Positions 1-7,136 of a stretch of DNA of 12,043 nt are shown here, piece after piece. A program made the translations under genes and the position numbers. The stretch lies in contig DUTE01000013.1 in the NCBI GenBank assembly GCA_012842235.1, positions 1-12,043 on the forward strand, read 5' to 3'. Every line of letters starts with the position of its first letter. The stretch's first letter is position 1. The DNA comes from Bacillota bacterium. Lineage in GTDB: Bacteria > Bacillota > DTU065. The notes under the pieces were generated by a model. It was not told where the DNA came from, did no database searches, and saw nothing but the letters and a program-made list of their open reading frames with translations.

Positions 1-29
1 ATAATAAATCTGATTCTTAATTTTGTCAA
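1..29 (-). promoter_or_regulatory. Strong sigma-A-type promoter pointing out of the window
   Basis: Read on the minus strand, a perfect -35 TTGACA (24-29) is followed by a 17-base spacer and a -10 TATTAT (1-6, five of six consensus bases). Transcription would start just left of the window, so the gene it drives is not visible. It is divergent from the esterase gene at 255. Seen directly in sequence; activity is inferred. Confidence 0.7.
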
Positions 30-254
30 CATCTAATTTAATTTTATTAATCTCCTTGGAGATATTGGCTTGTCTCTTAAAAACCTAGAAGCTCGCAACT
101 ATTTCTAAGTATGTCTTTTTTAACTCAAAGAGAACTACCCACGTAGATAAACGACTTGAAAAAGAAGGTCTTTGTTTTTTCGTTTAGTATTTAGTAGGTA
201 TAGAACTATTTTGGAATACGTTGTATCTTTACTATTCCTAGGAGGTCTTTTTTA
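30..254. other. Intergenic region upstream of the esterase operon
   Basis: No gene or RNA family is recognised here. A weak plus-strand promoter candidate is TTGTCA (23-28), a 16-base spacer and TATTAA (45-50), overlapping the divergent minus-strand -35 box; it would give a leader of about 195 nt. Closer to the gene I found no pair of boxes with good match and spacing. TCTCC/GGAGA at 51-62 is a short inverted repeat. The ribosome binding site TAGGAGGT lies at 239-246, 8-9 bases before the ATG at 255. Confidence 0.4.
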
Positions 255-1199
255 ATGTTTCTTTACGAAAAACTTGCAACTGATCTTTATGATCTAGAAG
301 TTGAAATCAACAAACCAGCTGATTTTGATGAGTTCTGGAACAAAACCAAAGAAATCGCCAAGGAAAAGTTAGAGTTTTCCCTAGAAGAGGTGGCTTACCC
401 TCTAAAAGCTAGGGTTTTTAAGGTAACACTTCTTGGTTATGGCGATACAAAGATTTACGGTTGGTATCTTTTACCTTTAAACGAAACAAAAAAATATCCT
501 CTTGGCCTTTTCTTTCATGGGTATAGAGGCTACGCTTCTTCGCCTTCAAGCTTTGCTAATTATCTCTTAAATGACTTTGCTGTTCTTGCATTCGATCTAA
601 GAGGTCAGGTCGGTGCAAGTGGTGATGGAGGATATGGAGGAGGCCATGTGCCTGGTTGGATCACTCAAGGTCTTGACAACCCCTATGATTCCTACTATCA
701 GCGCTTAATAGTCGATGCCTTAAGAATGGTAGATCTTGCAGTAAGCCTTCCTGAAGTAGATGCAAAAAGAATTATGGTCAAAGGGGGATCACAAGGTGGA
801 GGGCTTTCCTTAGCTACAGCTGCATTAAGTGACGATGTTTCTTTATGTATTGCCGGAGTTCCAAATATGTGCTACACGGAATACGGTGTTTTGCATTCTA
901 GCAGTTCTCTTCGGGAAATTATGGAGTATCTTAAACTCTACCCTGAAAAAGCCCCTGCTTTTTTTAATACTCTGAGCTATTTTGATAATGTTAATCTTGC
1001 ACCACTTATTAAATGTCCTGTATTAGTTTCTGTAGGTATGCAAGACCCTGTTTGTCTACCAAAGACTGTCTTTGCTGCCTACAATCGTATTCAGGCCCCT
1101 AAAGAGATCTGTGTCTACCCGTTTAGTAGCCATGATGGTGGCGGAGAGCTTTTCCAAAAAACTGCTATGGAGTTTGCTATAAAACATCTCAATCCTTAA
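255..1199 (+). CDS. CE7-family acetyl-ester hydrolase (acetylxylan esterase / cephalosporin-C deacetylase family)
   Basis: An alpha/beta-hydrolase of 314 residues, close to the usual 310-330 of carbohydrate esterase family 7. These enzymes remove acetyl groups from small acetylated xylo-oligosaccharides and related esters, usually in the cytoplasm. Visible motifs are the oxyanion/structural RGQ at 116-118, the nucleophile elbow GGSQG at 177-181 (Ser179), the acid Asp264 in a DxxC context followed by the family-typical TVFAAYN, and the base His293. The last is followed by Asp where the family usually has Glu (HE motif). HGYRG at 88-92 matches the conserved HGY segment. There is no signal peptide. 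The ATG has AGGAGG 9 bases upstream. The next gene, a deacetylase, starts 20 bases downstream, so they form an operon. The family is secure; the natural substrate is not. Confidence 0.92.
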   Translation: MFLYEKLATDLYDLEVEINKPADFDEFWNKTKEIAKEKLEFSLEEVAYPLKARVFKVTLLGYGDTKIYGWYLLPLNETKKYPLGLFFHGYRGYASSPSSFANYLLNDFAVLAFDLRGQVGASGDGGYGGGHVPGWITQGLDNPYDSYYQRLIVDALRMVDLAVSLPEVDAKRIMVKGGSQGGGLSLATAALSDDVSLCIAGVPNMCYTEYGVLHSSSSLREIMEYLKLYPEKAPAFFNTLSYFDNVNLAPLIKCPVLVSVGMQDPVCLPKTVFAAYNRIQAPKEICVYPFSSHDGGGELFQKTAMEFAIKHLNP

Positions 1200-1219
1200 G
1201 AGGTTATGGAGGTTAATTT

Positions 1220-2287
1220 ATGAAAAGAAGTACTAAAGCCTTTTTGCTGTCTTTACTTCTTGTCCTTGTTCTCTGTTTAGGGCTCACTGGTTGTTCACAA
1301 GAACAAATAACCTTTGTTGTTCCTGAAAGCAAAGTTCCCACCATTACCATTTTAGCCTATCATCGCATTATTGATGGTGGCCCATCTTTTATTGATGTCA
1401 CTCCCCATATGTTTGACAATCAACTAAGTTATTTAAAAGATAATGGTTATAATGTTATCAGCTACGAAGAACTCCTTTCTTATCTCCAAGATAAGTCTCC
1501 GCTTCCACAAAAACCAGTATTAATCACCTTTGATGACGGTTACAAAGAAACTCTTACTAATGCAGCACCAATCTTAGCAAAACATAAAATGCCTGCCACA
1601 CTATTTATTTATTCGGATCGCCTTAAAAGCTCTGAAAGCTCAGGTGGCCTTACAGTAGATGAACTAAAAGAACTACAACGCTTAGGCTGGTCTATTCAAG
1701 CCCATACCATCTCTCATGCAGATCTATCGAGTTTTGCTCCTAACAACAAAGAAGGAGCCATGAGAGAACTCGTTGAAAACAAAGATCTTATTGAGAAATC
1801 ACTTGGTACAGAAGTGACAGCACTTGCCTACCCTTATGGGGCTTACACTAAAGAGGTTGAAGATTGGGCTAAAGAAGCAGGATATCTTACTTGTTTTCTT
1901 ATTGAAGAAGGTCCTAATAATCTTAACCCAAATCCGTATAGATTAAACCGGCATATGCTTTATGCTAAGGATACCCTAGAAGATTTTGCCCATAAAGTTT
2001 CTAGCACCCCATTAGAGATCATCCGTACTGTACCTGCCCAAGCACAGGTTATTAATTATAGGCCAGCAACTGTAATTGCTGATATTAAGCTCCCTCAAGA
2101 AGTGGAAGTGGTTAAGGTCTTTGCTGATTTAGAAAGCCAAGAGCTTAAGGCACGCTTTGATGATAAAAAACAACGCATTGTTGTGGAAACACCGAATATC
2201 TCTTATGGACATCAAAACCTTACAGTTAGAATTCTTGGTAACGATGGACGTAGCTACATCTATGGTTGGTCGTTTGTAATTCGTTAA
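1220..2287 (+). CDS. Polysaccharide deacetylase lipoprotein (NodB homology, CE4)
   Basis: A 355-residue exported deacetylase. The N-terminus has a basic start, a leucine-rich hydrophobic stretch (about 7-22) and a lipobox LTGC with Cys25, so it should be a membrane-anchored lipoprotein facing outward. The NodB domain spans about 40-260: motif 1 TFDDGY at 103-108 supplies Asp105/Asp106, motif 2 HTISH at 162-166 gives the two metal-binding histidines, and motif 3 AYPYG is at 203-207. Known relatives remove N-acetyl or O-acetyl groups from peptidoglycan, PNAG-type exopolysaccharide or chitin-like substrates, using a metal ion. Residues about 265-355 look like a separate beta-rich domain of unknown role, possibly binding cell wall or sugar. 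TGGAGG at 1207-1212 lies 7 bases before the ATG. It follows the esterase by 20 bases and ends at a strong terminator, so it is the second and last gene of the operon. The exact substrate is open. Confidence 0.92.
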   Translation: MKRSTKAFLLSLLLVLVLCLGLTGCSQEQITFVVPESKVPTITILAYHRIIDGGPSFIDVTPHMFDNQLSYLKDNGYNVISYEELLSYLQDKSPLPQKPVLITFDDGYKETLTNAAPILAKHKMPATLFIYSDRLKSSESSGGLTVDELKELQRLGWSIQAHTISHADLSSFAPNNKEGAMRELVENKDLIEKSLGTEVTALAYPYGAYTKEVEDWAKEAGYLTCFLIEEGPNNLNPNPYRLNRHMLYAKDTLEDFAHKVSSTPLEIIRTVPAQAQVINYRPATVIADIKLPQEVEVVKVFADLESQELKARFDDKKQRIVVETPNISYGHQNLTVRILGNDGRSYIYGWSFVIR

Positions 2288-2321
2288 AAAAAACCCTCAA
2301 ACTTTTCGTTTGAGGGTTTTC
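2286..2321. terminator. Bidirectional rho-independent terminator
   Basis: A perfect 12-bp stem (2291-2302 with 2308-2319) closes a TTTTC loop. On the minus strand it is followed by eight Ts and on the plus strand by TTTTCTCT. It therefore ends both the esterase/deacetylase operon (stop at 2287) and the convergent symporter gene (stop at 2331). The minus-direction tract is the stronger. Confidence 0.92.
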
Positions 2322-2330
2322 TCTAATTTA

Positions 2331-3833
2331 TCACTCTCTTACATAAACTGTATCTTTTGCTGTATCTAAGCTTAGTTTAGAATTACTTGAATGAATTGGA
2401 CCACGCCATTTTAGATCTATCGGCTGCCCATAGATATCAAGTAAAGGTTTGGGAGCTACTTTTTTGTAAGTTGCCAACATAACCATAACAAAGCTTACAA
2501 AACTAACTCCTAAGCCTATTAGTTCATTGGGAGTATTAGGAGAAAAAACAGTCAAAAGCAACCAGGAAACAAAGCCAGAAATGGAAGACCAGGTTGCCGC
2601 AGGAGTGTTGGCTTTTTTGCTCCAAATACCAAATAACAGAGGAACAAAACAACCTACTAATAAAAAGGCCCAAGAAGAAACCATTAAACTATAGATATTT
2701 TGAAACCAAAGAGCTATAACTAGAGCTGCTATAGTTATGCCAAGTGTAGCATAACGAGCAACAACTAACTCTTCTTTGGAGTCGAGCTTCTTAAAATAGG
2801 GAACGATGTTTCTGGTAATAATACTTGCTGGTGCTAATATTGCACTATCACAAGAAGACATTATTGCCGACAATAATGCCCCAACAAAGATTGCTACCCC
2901 TATATTAGGCAGGTATTTTTGTGCTAAAACCACTAAAATCATCTCTGAATTAGCGATTTCCGGAACAACTAAGCGGCCAACAATCCCTAAAGTAACAGGG
3001 ATAATACCTAAAAGTATATAAGCGATGCCTGAAAGATAAGAGGCATTTTGAGCAGTATTTTCATCTTTACTAGATAGAGATCTCTGCATGAGATCTTGTC
3101 CAGGAATAGAGCCAAAACCAACTATAAGCCAAGCTTGTATATAAAACAGCCAATCATTGAAACTAGCATTTCTTGGATAGATATAAAACATTTTATCAGG
3201 AATTTGTGTTCTTAAGGTATTTAGGCCCCCAACATCATGTAAAACAACAGGGAAAATTATCAAAAGACCCACAACCAGTATTATCATTTGCACAAAATCA
3301 GTGATCGTTACCGCCCACATACCACCTTGATAAGTGTAAAAAAGAACTACTAAAGCAGAGATTACTATGCCCCATGCAGGAGAAAGTCCTGTTATTGAAT
3401 GAACGATAAATCCAAGGGCAACTAGCTCAGCAGCGACCCAGCCTACAAAAGCAGGAATGGTAATTATTGATGCCAACAGTTCATTTGTTTTACCGTATTT
3501 AATGGCAAAAAAATCTGCAATAGTTAAAAGCTGCATACGCCTCATAGTGCGGACAAAGAAAAGTCCACCTAAAATAAGGCAAAGACCAGCACCAAATGGG
3601 TCAGCGATAGCACCTAAGAAACCATGATAATAAGATTCGCCAGCAGCCCCCATTGAAGTACCTCCACCAAACCAAGTAGCAAACAGTGTAGCAACCGCAA
3701 GACCAAGAGGGAGTCTTCTACCTGCTACAATAAAGTCTTCAGAGTTATTAATGTTTCTACTAGTCTTAAAACCTATGTAGAGCATTCCTAGTAAATAAGC
3801 TGCGATTCCACCAATTACCCAAATATTGTTCAT
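2331..3833 (-). CDS. Sodium:solute symporter (SSS/SLC5 family), choline-transporter-like
   Basis: A 500-residue integral membrane protein with about 13 hydrophobic helices, the normal size and layout for a Na+-coupled symporter with the LeuT fold. The hallmark MSSCDS near 325-330 (Ser326, Ser327) matches the Na2-site helix of the family. Several stretches recall the high-affinity choline transporter branch (animal SLC5A7): LILGGLFF at 87-93, YTYQGGMWAVTITDFVQ near 166-182, GSIPGQDLMQRSLSS near 241-255, and ASIITRNI at 336-343. The C-terminal tail is about 45 hydrophilic residues. Substrate cannot be read from sequence; choline, proline, panthothenate or organic acids are all carried by relatives. 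The ribosome binding site AGGAGG (3845-3850) lies 11 bases before the ATG. The gene is monocistronic between its own promoter near 4028 and the terminator at 2286-2321. Confidence 0.9.
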   Translation of the reverse strand: MNNIWVIGGIAAYLLGMLYIGFKTSRNINNSEDFIVAGRRLPLGLAVATLFATWFGGGTSMGAAGESYYHGFLGAIADPFGAGLCLILGGLFFVRTMRRMQLLTIADFFAIKYGKTNELLASIITIPAFVGWVAAELVALGFIVHSITGLSPAWGIVISALVVLFYTYQGGMWAVTITDFVQMIILVVGLLIIFPVVLHDVGGLNTLRTQIPDKMFYIYPRNASFNDWLFYIQAWLIVGFGSIPGQDLMQRSLSSKDENTAQNASYLSGIAYILLGIIPVTLGIVGRLVVPEIANSEMILVVLAQKYLPNIGVAIFVGALLSAIMSSCDSAILAPASIITRNIVPYFKKLDSKEELVVARYATLGITIAALVIALWFQNIYSLMVSSWAFLLVGCFVPLLFGIWSKKANTPAATWSSISGFVSWLLLTVFSPNTPNELIGLGVSFVSFVMVMLATYKKVAPKPLLDIYGQPIDLKWRGPIHSSNSKLSLDTAKDTVYVRE

Positions 3834-4004
3834 TCAAATATCGGCCTCCTTTTAATAACTAGATATAGCCAAAAAACACCTTTACTTGTTTTGACAATCG
3901 CTTGAAATTAATACAAATCTCACCTTTCAGGTACATAATTACAGAACCACTTAGAAAAACAACTCCTAACCAATTTCCCTAAGCTCAAATCCTTACAAGA
4001 AGTG
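3834..4004 (-). other. Leader of the symporter gene (about 165 nt), no recognised RNA family
   Basis: This is the stretch between the predicted promoter and the symporter ATG. It is long for a simple leader. A weak helix AAAACA/TGTTTT followed by a short T-run lies at about 3869-3888. I do not recognise a known riboswitch or T-box consensus. The only clear signal is the ribosome binding site AGGAGG at 3845-3850. A plus-strand TTGACA at 3891-3896 has no good -10 partner. Confidence 0.4.
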
Positions 4005-4033
4005 ATTATGCGGCAAATACAAGAAATAGTCAA
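4005..4033 (-). promoter_or_regulatory. Sigma-A-type promoter of the symporter gene
   Basis: On the minus strand, -35 TTGACT (4028-4033, five of six) is separated by exactly 17 bases from -10 CATAAT (4005-4010, five of six). The start point would be near 3998. It lies just downstream of the tcdA terminator, so the symporter appears to be transcribed separately from tcdA. Confidence 0.65.
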
Positions 4034-4046
4034 TGGCCAAAATAAG

Positions 4047-4089
4047 AAAAAAAAAGGGCCATGGTTTTCTTTTTAGAAAAACTATGGCC
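4047..4089 (-). terminator. Rho-independent terminator of tcdA
   Basis: Arms GGCCAT..GTTTT and AAAAC..ATGGCC (4057-4069 with 4076-4089) form an imperfect stem of about 12 pairs. On the minus strand it is followed by nine Ts (4047-4055). It ends the transcript leaving tcdA, whose stop codon is about 80 bases upstream. The plus direction has no T-tract. Confidence 0.85.
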
Positions 4090-4167
4090 TACAGCTCGCT
4101 CACACTAGCTGTAATTAACTCTCACGTCTTCTTTTATTTTCAATAGCCTCTAAATATCCGCTAAACA

Positions 4168-4857
4168 CTAGGAGATAAGATCTCTTATAACAAAAGAGGC
4201 CAAAGCTAACCCAAAAGCAGGAGGTACAAAAGCGGTAGAACCAATAACCATCTCACCATCTACTTTTTGGGCTTTAACTGGTTTTTCTTGTGAATAAACT
4301 ACTTTTAAACCTTGAGATATCCCATGTTCTCTGAGTCTTCGTCTCATAGTGCGTGCTAAAGGATCTATAGTTGTCTCTGAGATGTCTGCAATTTGTATTA
4401 AGGTAGGATCAACTCTACCCCCAGCACCCATTGAGGAAATAAGGGGAATATTGTTTTTAAGACAATAGACAATCAAGGCGGTTTTAGCTCCAATGTCGTC
4501 GATACAATCAATTACATAATCAGTATTACAAATATACTCAAAGAGGTTGTCTGCAGATAAAAACACATTATAAGTACTTACCTTTGTTGTTGGCGAAACT
4601 TCTTTTACTCTTTCTGCCATAACTTTAGTTTTTTCTTTTCCTATAGTAGATAAAGTAGCTATTAGCTGTCGATTAAGATTAGTTTCCTCAACTACATCAC
4701 CATCGATTAATGTTAAAAAACCTAAACCTGAACGGGCTAGAGCCTCTGTTGCATAGCCACCTACTCCACCAAGTCCACAAATTATAACTCTACACTGAGA
4801 AAGTTTAGCAATAGCTTCTTTGCCAATTACCAAACTTGTTCTAAGTAAGTGATCCAT
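4168..4857 (-). CDS. tcdA: tRNA threonylcarbamoyladenosine dehydratase (TcdA/CsdL, E1-like)
   Basis: A 229-residue ThiF/MoeB/E1-superfamily protein. TcdA uses ATP to cyclise N6-threonylcarbamoyladenosine (t6A37) of ANN-decoding tRNAs to the hydantoin form ct6A. Visible are the nucleotide-binding glycine loop GLGGVG at 28-33, an acidic strand end at Asp52, the NLNRQ segment at 60-64 with the adenylation arginine Arg63, DxxD at 117-120, and the family-specific SSMGAG at 141-146 and DPLARxMRRRLR near 165-175. The N-terminal RTxLVIG matches TcdA rather than MoeB or ThiF, and the zinc cysteine pairs of MoeB are absent. AGGTGG (4867-4872) lies 9 bases before the ATG. The C-terminus is somewhat short for the family; an open stretch continues in another frame after the stop. 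It sits downstream of 6S RNA and aspS, a context known from other Bacillota. Confidence 0.92.
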   Translation of the reverse strand: MDHLLRTSLVIGKEAIAKLSQCRVIICGLGGVGGYATEALARSGLGFLTLIDGDVVEETNLNRQLIATLSTIGKEKTKVMAERVKEVSPTTKVSTYNVFLSADNLFEYICNTDYVIDCIDDIGAKTALIVYCLKNNIPLISSMGAGGRVDPTLIQIADISETTIDPLARTMRRRLREHGISQGLKVVYSQEKPVKAQKVDGEMVIGSTAFVPPAFGLALASFVIRDLIS

Positions 4858-4872
4858 TAGCTACCACCACCT

Positions 4873-4902
4873 AAAAAAAGGAGCCACTTACATGTGGCTC
4901 CT
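4873..4902 (-). terminator. Rho-independent terminator of the 6S RNA gene
   Basis: A perfect 9-bp stem (AGGAGCCAC with GTGGCTCCT, about 4879-4887 and 4894-4902) has a six-base loop and is followed on the minus strand by seven Ts (4873-4879). It lies between the 6S RNA body and the tcdA ribosome binding site, which begins one base after the T-run. tcdA expression from the 6S promoter would need readthrough. Confidence 0.88.
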
Positions 4903-5099
4903 CTCGTTTTCGACAGATCCCCGCCGTGCCGTTGGTGCTGAGTGTTGATGAACCTGCCAAGGCAGGTGGGTGCCCTGTTCATAGCTTAGGCAAATCCATT
5001 AAAAGGTTTTGCGGCCACTACAAAACTCCAGGCTCCCTAGTAAAGAGTGTTGGCTCATAACAAGATCAGCTTGACTACGAACACAGCAGGGTTCCTTTT
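4903..5099 (-). ncRNA. ssrS: 6S RNA, regulator of the sigma-A RNA polymerase holoenzyme
   Basis: 6S RNA mimics an open promoter, binds the housekeeping RNA polymerase and serves as template for short product RNAs. On the minus strand the 5' segment CCCTGCTGTG (5082-5091) pairs over ten positions, including G-U pairs, with CACGGCGGGG near the 3' end (4919-4928). This forms the closing stem expected of 6S RNA. Between them is a long largely paired rod with an internal bubble. The 3' half contains the characteristic run GGGCACCCACCTG (about 4955-4975), where ACCTGCC/GGCAGGT (4952-4967) forms a small hairpin. Length of about 195 nt is right for a Gram-positive 6S RNA. It has its own promoter and terminator. 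The location between aspS and tcdA agrees with 6S genes in other Bacillota. Ends are estimated to within about 10 bases. Confidence 0.9.
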
Positions 5100-5105
5100 G
5101 TCTAT

Positions 5106-5134
5106 ATCATAGCATAAAGATGACTTCGCTTCAA
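5106..5134 (-). promoter_or_regulatory. Promoter of the 6S RNA gene
   Basis: On the minus strand, -35 TTGAAG (5129-5134, four of six) lies 17 bases before -10 TATGAT (5106-5111, five of six). The predicted start is near 5099, immediately before the closing-stem sequence of 6S RNA. A second, perfect TTGACA at 5150-5155 has no suitable -10 partner. Confidence 0.75.
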
Positions 5135-5173
5135 CGTTTTAGAAAATATTGTCAAGCCTAAGCTCTAAGCTTT

Positions 5174-5202
5174 AGCTTAAACATTTCTCTAGAATTTAAG
5201 CT
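5174..5202. repeat. Inverted repeat upstream of the 6S promoter
   Basis: Eight-base arms AGCTTAAA (5174-5181) and TTTAAGCT (5195-5202) enclose 13 bases that themselves contain TTCT/AGAA. There is no T-tract on either side, so it is not a standard terminator. It lies about 40 bases upstream of the 6S -35 box and could be a protein-binding site or part of the aspS 3' end. Function is unknown. Confidence 0.5.
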
Positions 5203-5378
5203 GATCTCACTAACTAAACAAAGAGAGCTAAAGTGCTTTTTGTTTTCTAATTGTTAACCTAAAAGTCAATGCTTTAGTAAGCCTAAGCCCTGACCTTTAA
5301 AATCAAAGCATATAACCACCGCATAGCAGGTGTAAGGATCTAATCAAAAGTCAAATGTGAAGTGTTAAATCTTTGATC
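5203..5378. other. Intergenic region downstream of aspS, no gene seen
   Basis: No open frame with a ribosome binding site and no clear rho-independent terminator for aspS was found. The ten-base word AAGCCTAAGC occurs at 5279-5288 and again at 5154-5163, nearer to the 6S promoter. CACC/GGTG near 5315-5335 can form a small weak hairpin. Confidence 0.4.
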
Positions 5379-7136
5379 TTAAACTTTCTTTTTCACTGTC
5401 GATGAAATATGCAGCTCTTTTAACTGCTTTGGCGAAACAGCTGAAGGAGCATCAGTTAACAAACAGACAGCTTTTTGAGTCTTAGGAAAAGCAATAACAT
5501 CTCTTATAGATTCAGCACCTGCTAATAGCCAGATCATACGATCAAGGCCAAAAGCGATGCCTCCATGAGGAGGTGGCCCAAACTTAAATGCTTTTAAGAG
5601 AAAACCAAACTTCTCTTCAGCCTCTTCTTCAGAGATACCTAAAACACTAAATAGTTTTGATTGCATTTTAGCATCATGGATTCTAATAGAACCTCCGCCT
5701 AACTCTACGCCATTTAATACCAGATCATAGGCTTTGGCTACAGCATTGTGAGGATCTTTATCAAAGTCTTCGTCTTTAGGTGCAGTAAACGGATGATGGA
5801 CTGCAACAAAGCGATTATCCTCTTTGCTCCATTCAAGAAGCGGAAAATCTACAACCCAAAGAAAGTTCATCTTATCTTCAGGTATAAGACCTAACTCTGC
5901 AGCTAAATCTAGACGCAATCTTCCTAGGACAGCAGCTACAGTTTCTTTTTGATCTGCCACAAACAAGAGAAGATCACCTTGTTTGGCACCTGTTCTTTCT
6001 ATAATGGCATCTAGTTCTTCTTCAGTAAAGAATTTAGCAATCGGGCTTTTTATCTCTTCTTTAATAAGCATCCAAGCTAAACCCTTAGCTCCAAGCTCTT
6101 GAGCTAAAAGAGTCAGATCGTCTAATTGCTTTCTTGTATAGTCAGCACATCCTTCAACACAGATCGCTTTAACCTGACCACCATTGGCCACTGTTCCCGA
6201 AAAGACCTTGAAATTGCAGTCTTTGACTATATCAGATAGATCGATAAGTTCCATACCAAATCTAGTATCTGGTTTGTCAGAACCATAACGACTCATAGCT
6301 TCTTTGTAAGTCATTCTTGGAAATGGTGTAGTTAATTGAATATCCAAAACAGTATCAAAGAGATAGACAAACATTTTTTCTACTAAATCTTGAATGTCCT
6401 TTTCATCAACAAAAGACATCTCCATATCAATTTGGGTAAACTCAGGCTGACGATCTTTGCGTAGATCTTCATCGCGGAAGCATTTAGCGATTTGGAAATA
6501 TTTTTCAAACCCTGAAACCATCAATAACTGTTTAAAGATCTGGGGCGATTGTGGTAGGGCATAAAATGTACCAGGATTTACACGAGAGGGCACTAGATAA
6601 TCCCTAGCACCTTCTGGTGTAGATTTAGTAAGCATAGGTGTCTCTACCTCTAAAAAACCTTCAGCATCTAAAAAATCACGGACAGCCTTGGTTATTCTGT
6701 GACGCAAAATAAAGTTGTTTTGTAGTTCAGGACGCCTCAAATCTAGGTAACGGTAGCTAAGACGGACTGATTCATCTACATCCGTTCTTGTATCAAGAGC
6801 AAAAGGAAGGGCTTGACTTGTAGATAGAATAGTGAGCTCTTTGGCCTTTACCTCAATTTCCCCTGTTCCTAAATCTTTATTTTGCAAACCCTCGGGTCGA
6901 ATAGAAACCTCACCTTTAATTTGCACGCAAAATTCACTTCTAAGCTTTTCTGCCTGGCTAAAGTTTTCTTTACTTGTCTCTGGATCAAAGACAACCTGAA
7001 CAATACCAGAGCGATCCCTCAAGTCAACAAAAATTAAGCCCCCATGGTCCCTGCGGCGATGTACCCAGCCACTTAAAGTGACAGTCTTTCCAGCATCTGT
7101 TTTTCTCAATAAACCACAATCTGTATCTTTTGTCAT
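5379..7136 (-). CDS. aspS: Aspartyl-tRNA synthetase, probably non-discriminating (Asp/Asn)
   Basis: A 585-residue class IIb synthetase of full bacterial length. It has an N-terminal OB-fold anticodon domain (about 1-110), a catalytic core with QSPQ at 196-199, motif 2 [18 protein letters not shown] at 220-237, the bacterial GAD insertion (about 290-420), and motif 3 [14 protein letters not shown] near the C-terminus. His31 in RRRDHGG and the glycine at 83 in RPEG match the type described for non-discriminating enzymes such as that of Pseudomonas aeruginosa; discriminating E. coli AspRS has Leu at position 31. Such enzymes also charge tRNA-Asn with Asp, to be corrected by GatCAB. A GTG start at 7157 is possible but lies upstream of the ribosome binding site GGGAGG (7146-7151). 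The ATG at 7136 is 9 bases after it and overlaps the hisS stop as ATGA, implying translational coupling. Confidence 0.96.
   Translation of the reverse strand: MTKDTDCGLLRKTDAGKTVTLSGWVHRRRDHGGLIFVDLRDRSGIVQVVFDPETSKENFSQAEKLRSEFCVQIKGEVSIRPEGLQNKDLGTGEIEVKAKELTILSTSQALPFALDTRTDVDESVRLSYRYLDLRRPELQNNFILRHRITKAVRDFLDAEGFLEVETPMLTKSTPEGARDYLVPSRVNPGTFYALPQSPQIFKQLLMVSGFEKYFQIAKCFRDEDLRKDRQPEFTQIDMEMSFVDEKDIQDLVEKMFVYLFDTVLDIQLTTPFPRMTYKEAMSRYGSDKPDTRFGMELIDLSDIVKDCNFKVFSGTVANGGQVKAICVEGCADYTRKQLDDLTLLAQELGAKGLAWMLIKEEIKSPIAKFFTEEELDAIIERTGAKQGDLLLFVADQKETVAAVLGRLRLDLAAELGLIPEDKMNFLWVVDFPLLEWSKEDNRFVAVHHPFTAPKDEDFDKDPHNAVAKAYDLVLNGVELGGGSIRIHDAKMQSKLFSVLGISEEEAEEKFGFLLKAFKFGPPPHGGIAFGLDRMIWLLAGAESIRDVIAFPKTQKAVCLLTDAPSAVSPKQLKELHISSTVKKKV

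Noticed and set aside
161..180. AAAGA/TCTTT hairpin followed by a T-run, as a terminator before the esterase
   Set aside because: The stem is only five AT-rich pairs with a three-base loop; too weak to support, and no plus-strand gene upstream is visible.
2806..3021. 71-codon plus-strand open frame
   Set aside because: It lies fully inside the symporter gene on the opposite strand, has no ribosome binding site and resembles no protein family.
3891..3920. Plus-strand TTGACA as a promoter
   Set aside because: No -10 box at 16-18 bases and no plus-strand gene downstream.
4091..4112. ACAGCT/AGCTGT inverted repeat after tcdA
   Set aside because: Six pairs with a ten-base loop and no T-tract; the real terminator is the larger hairpin next to it.
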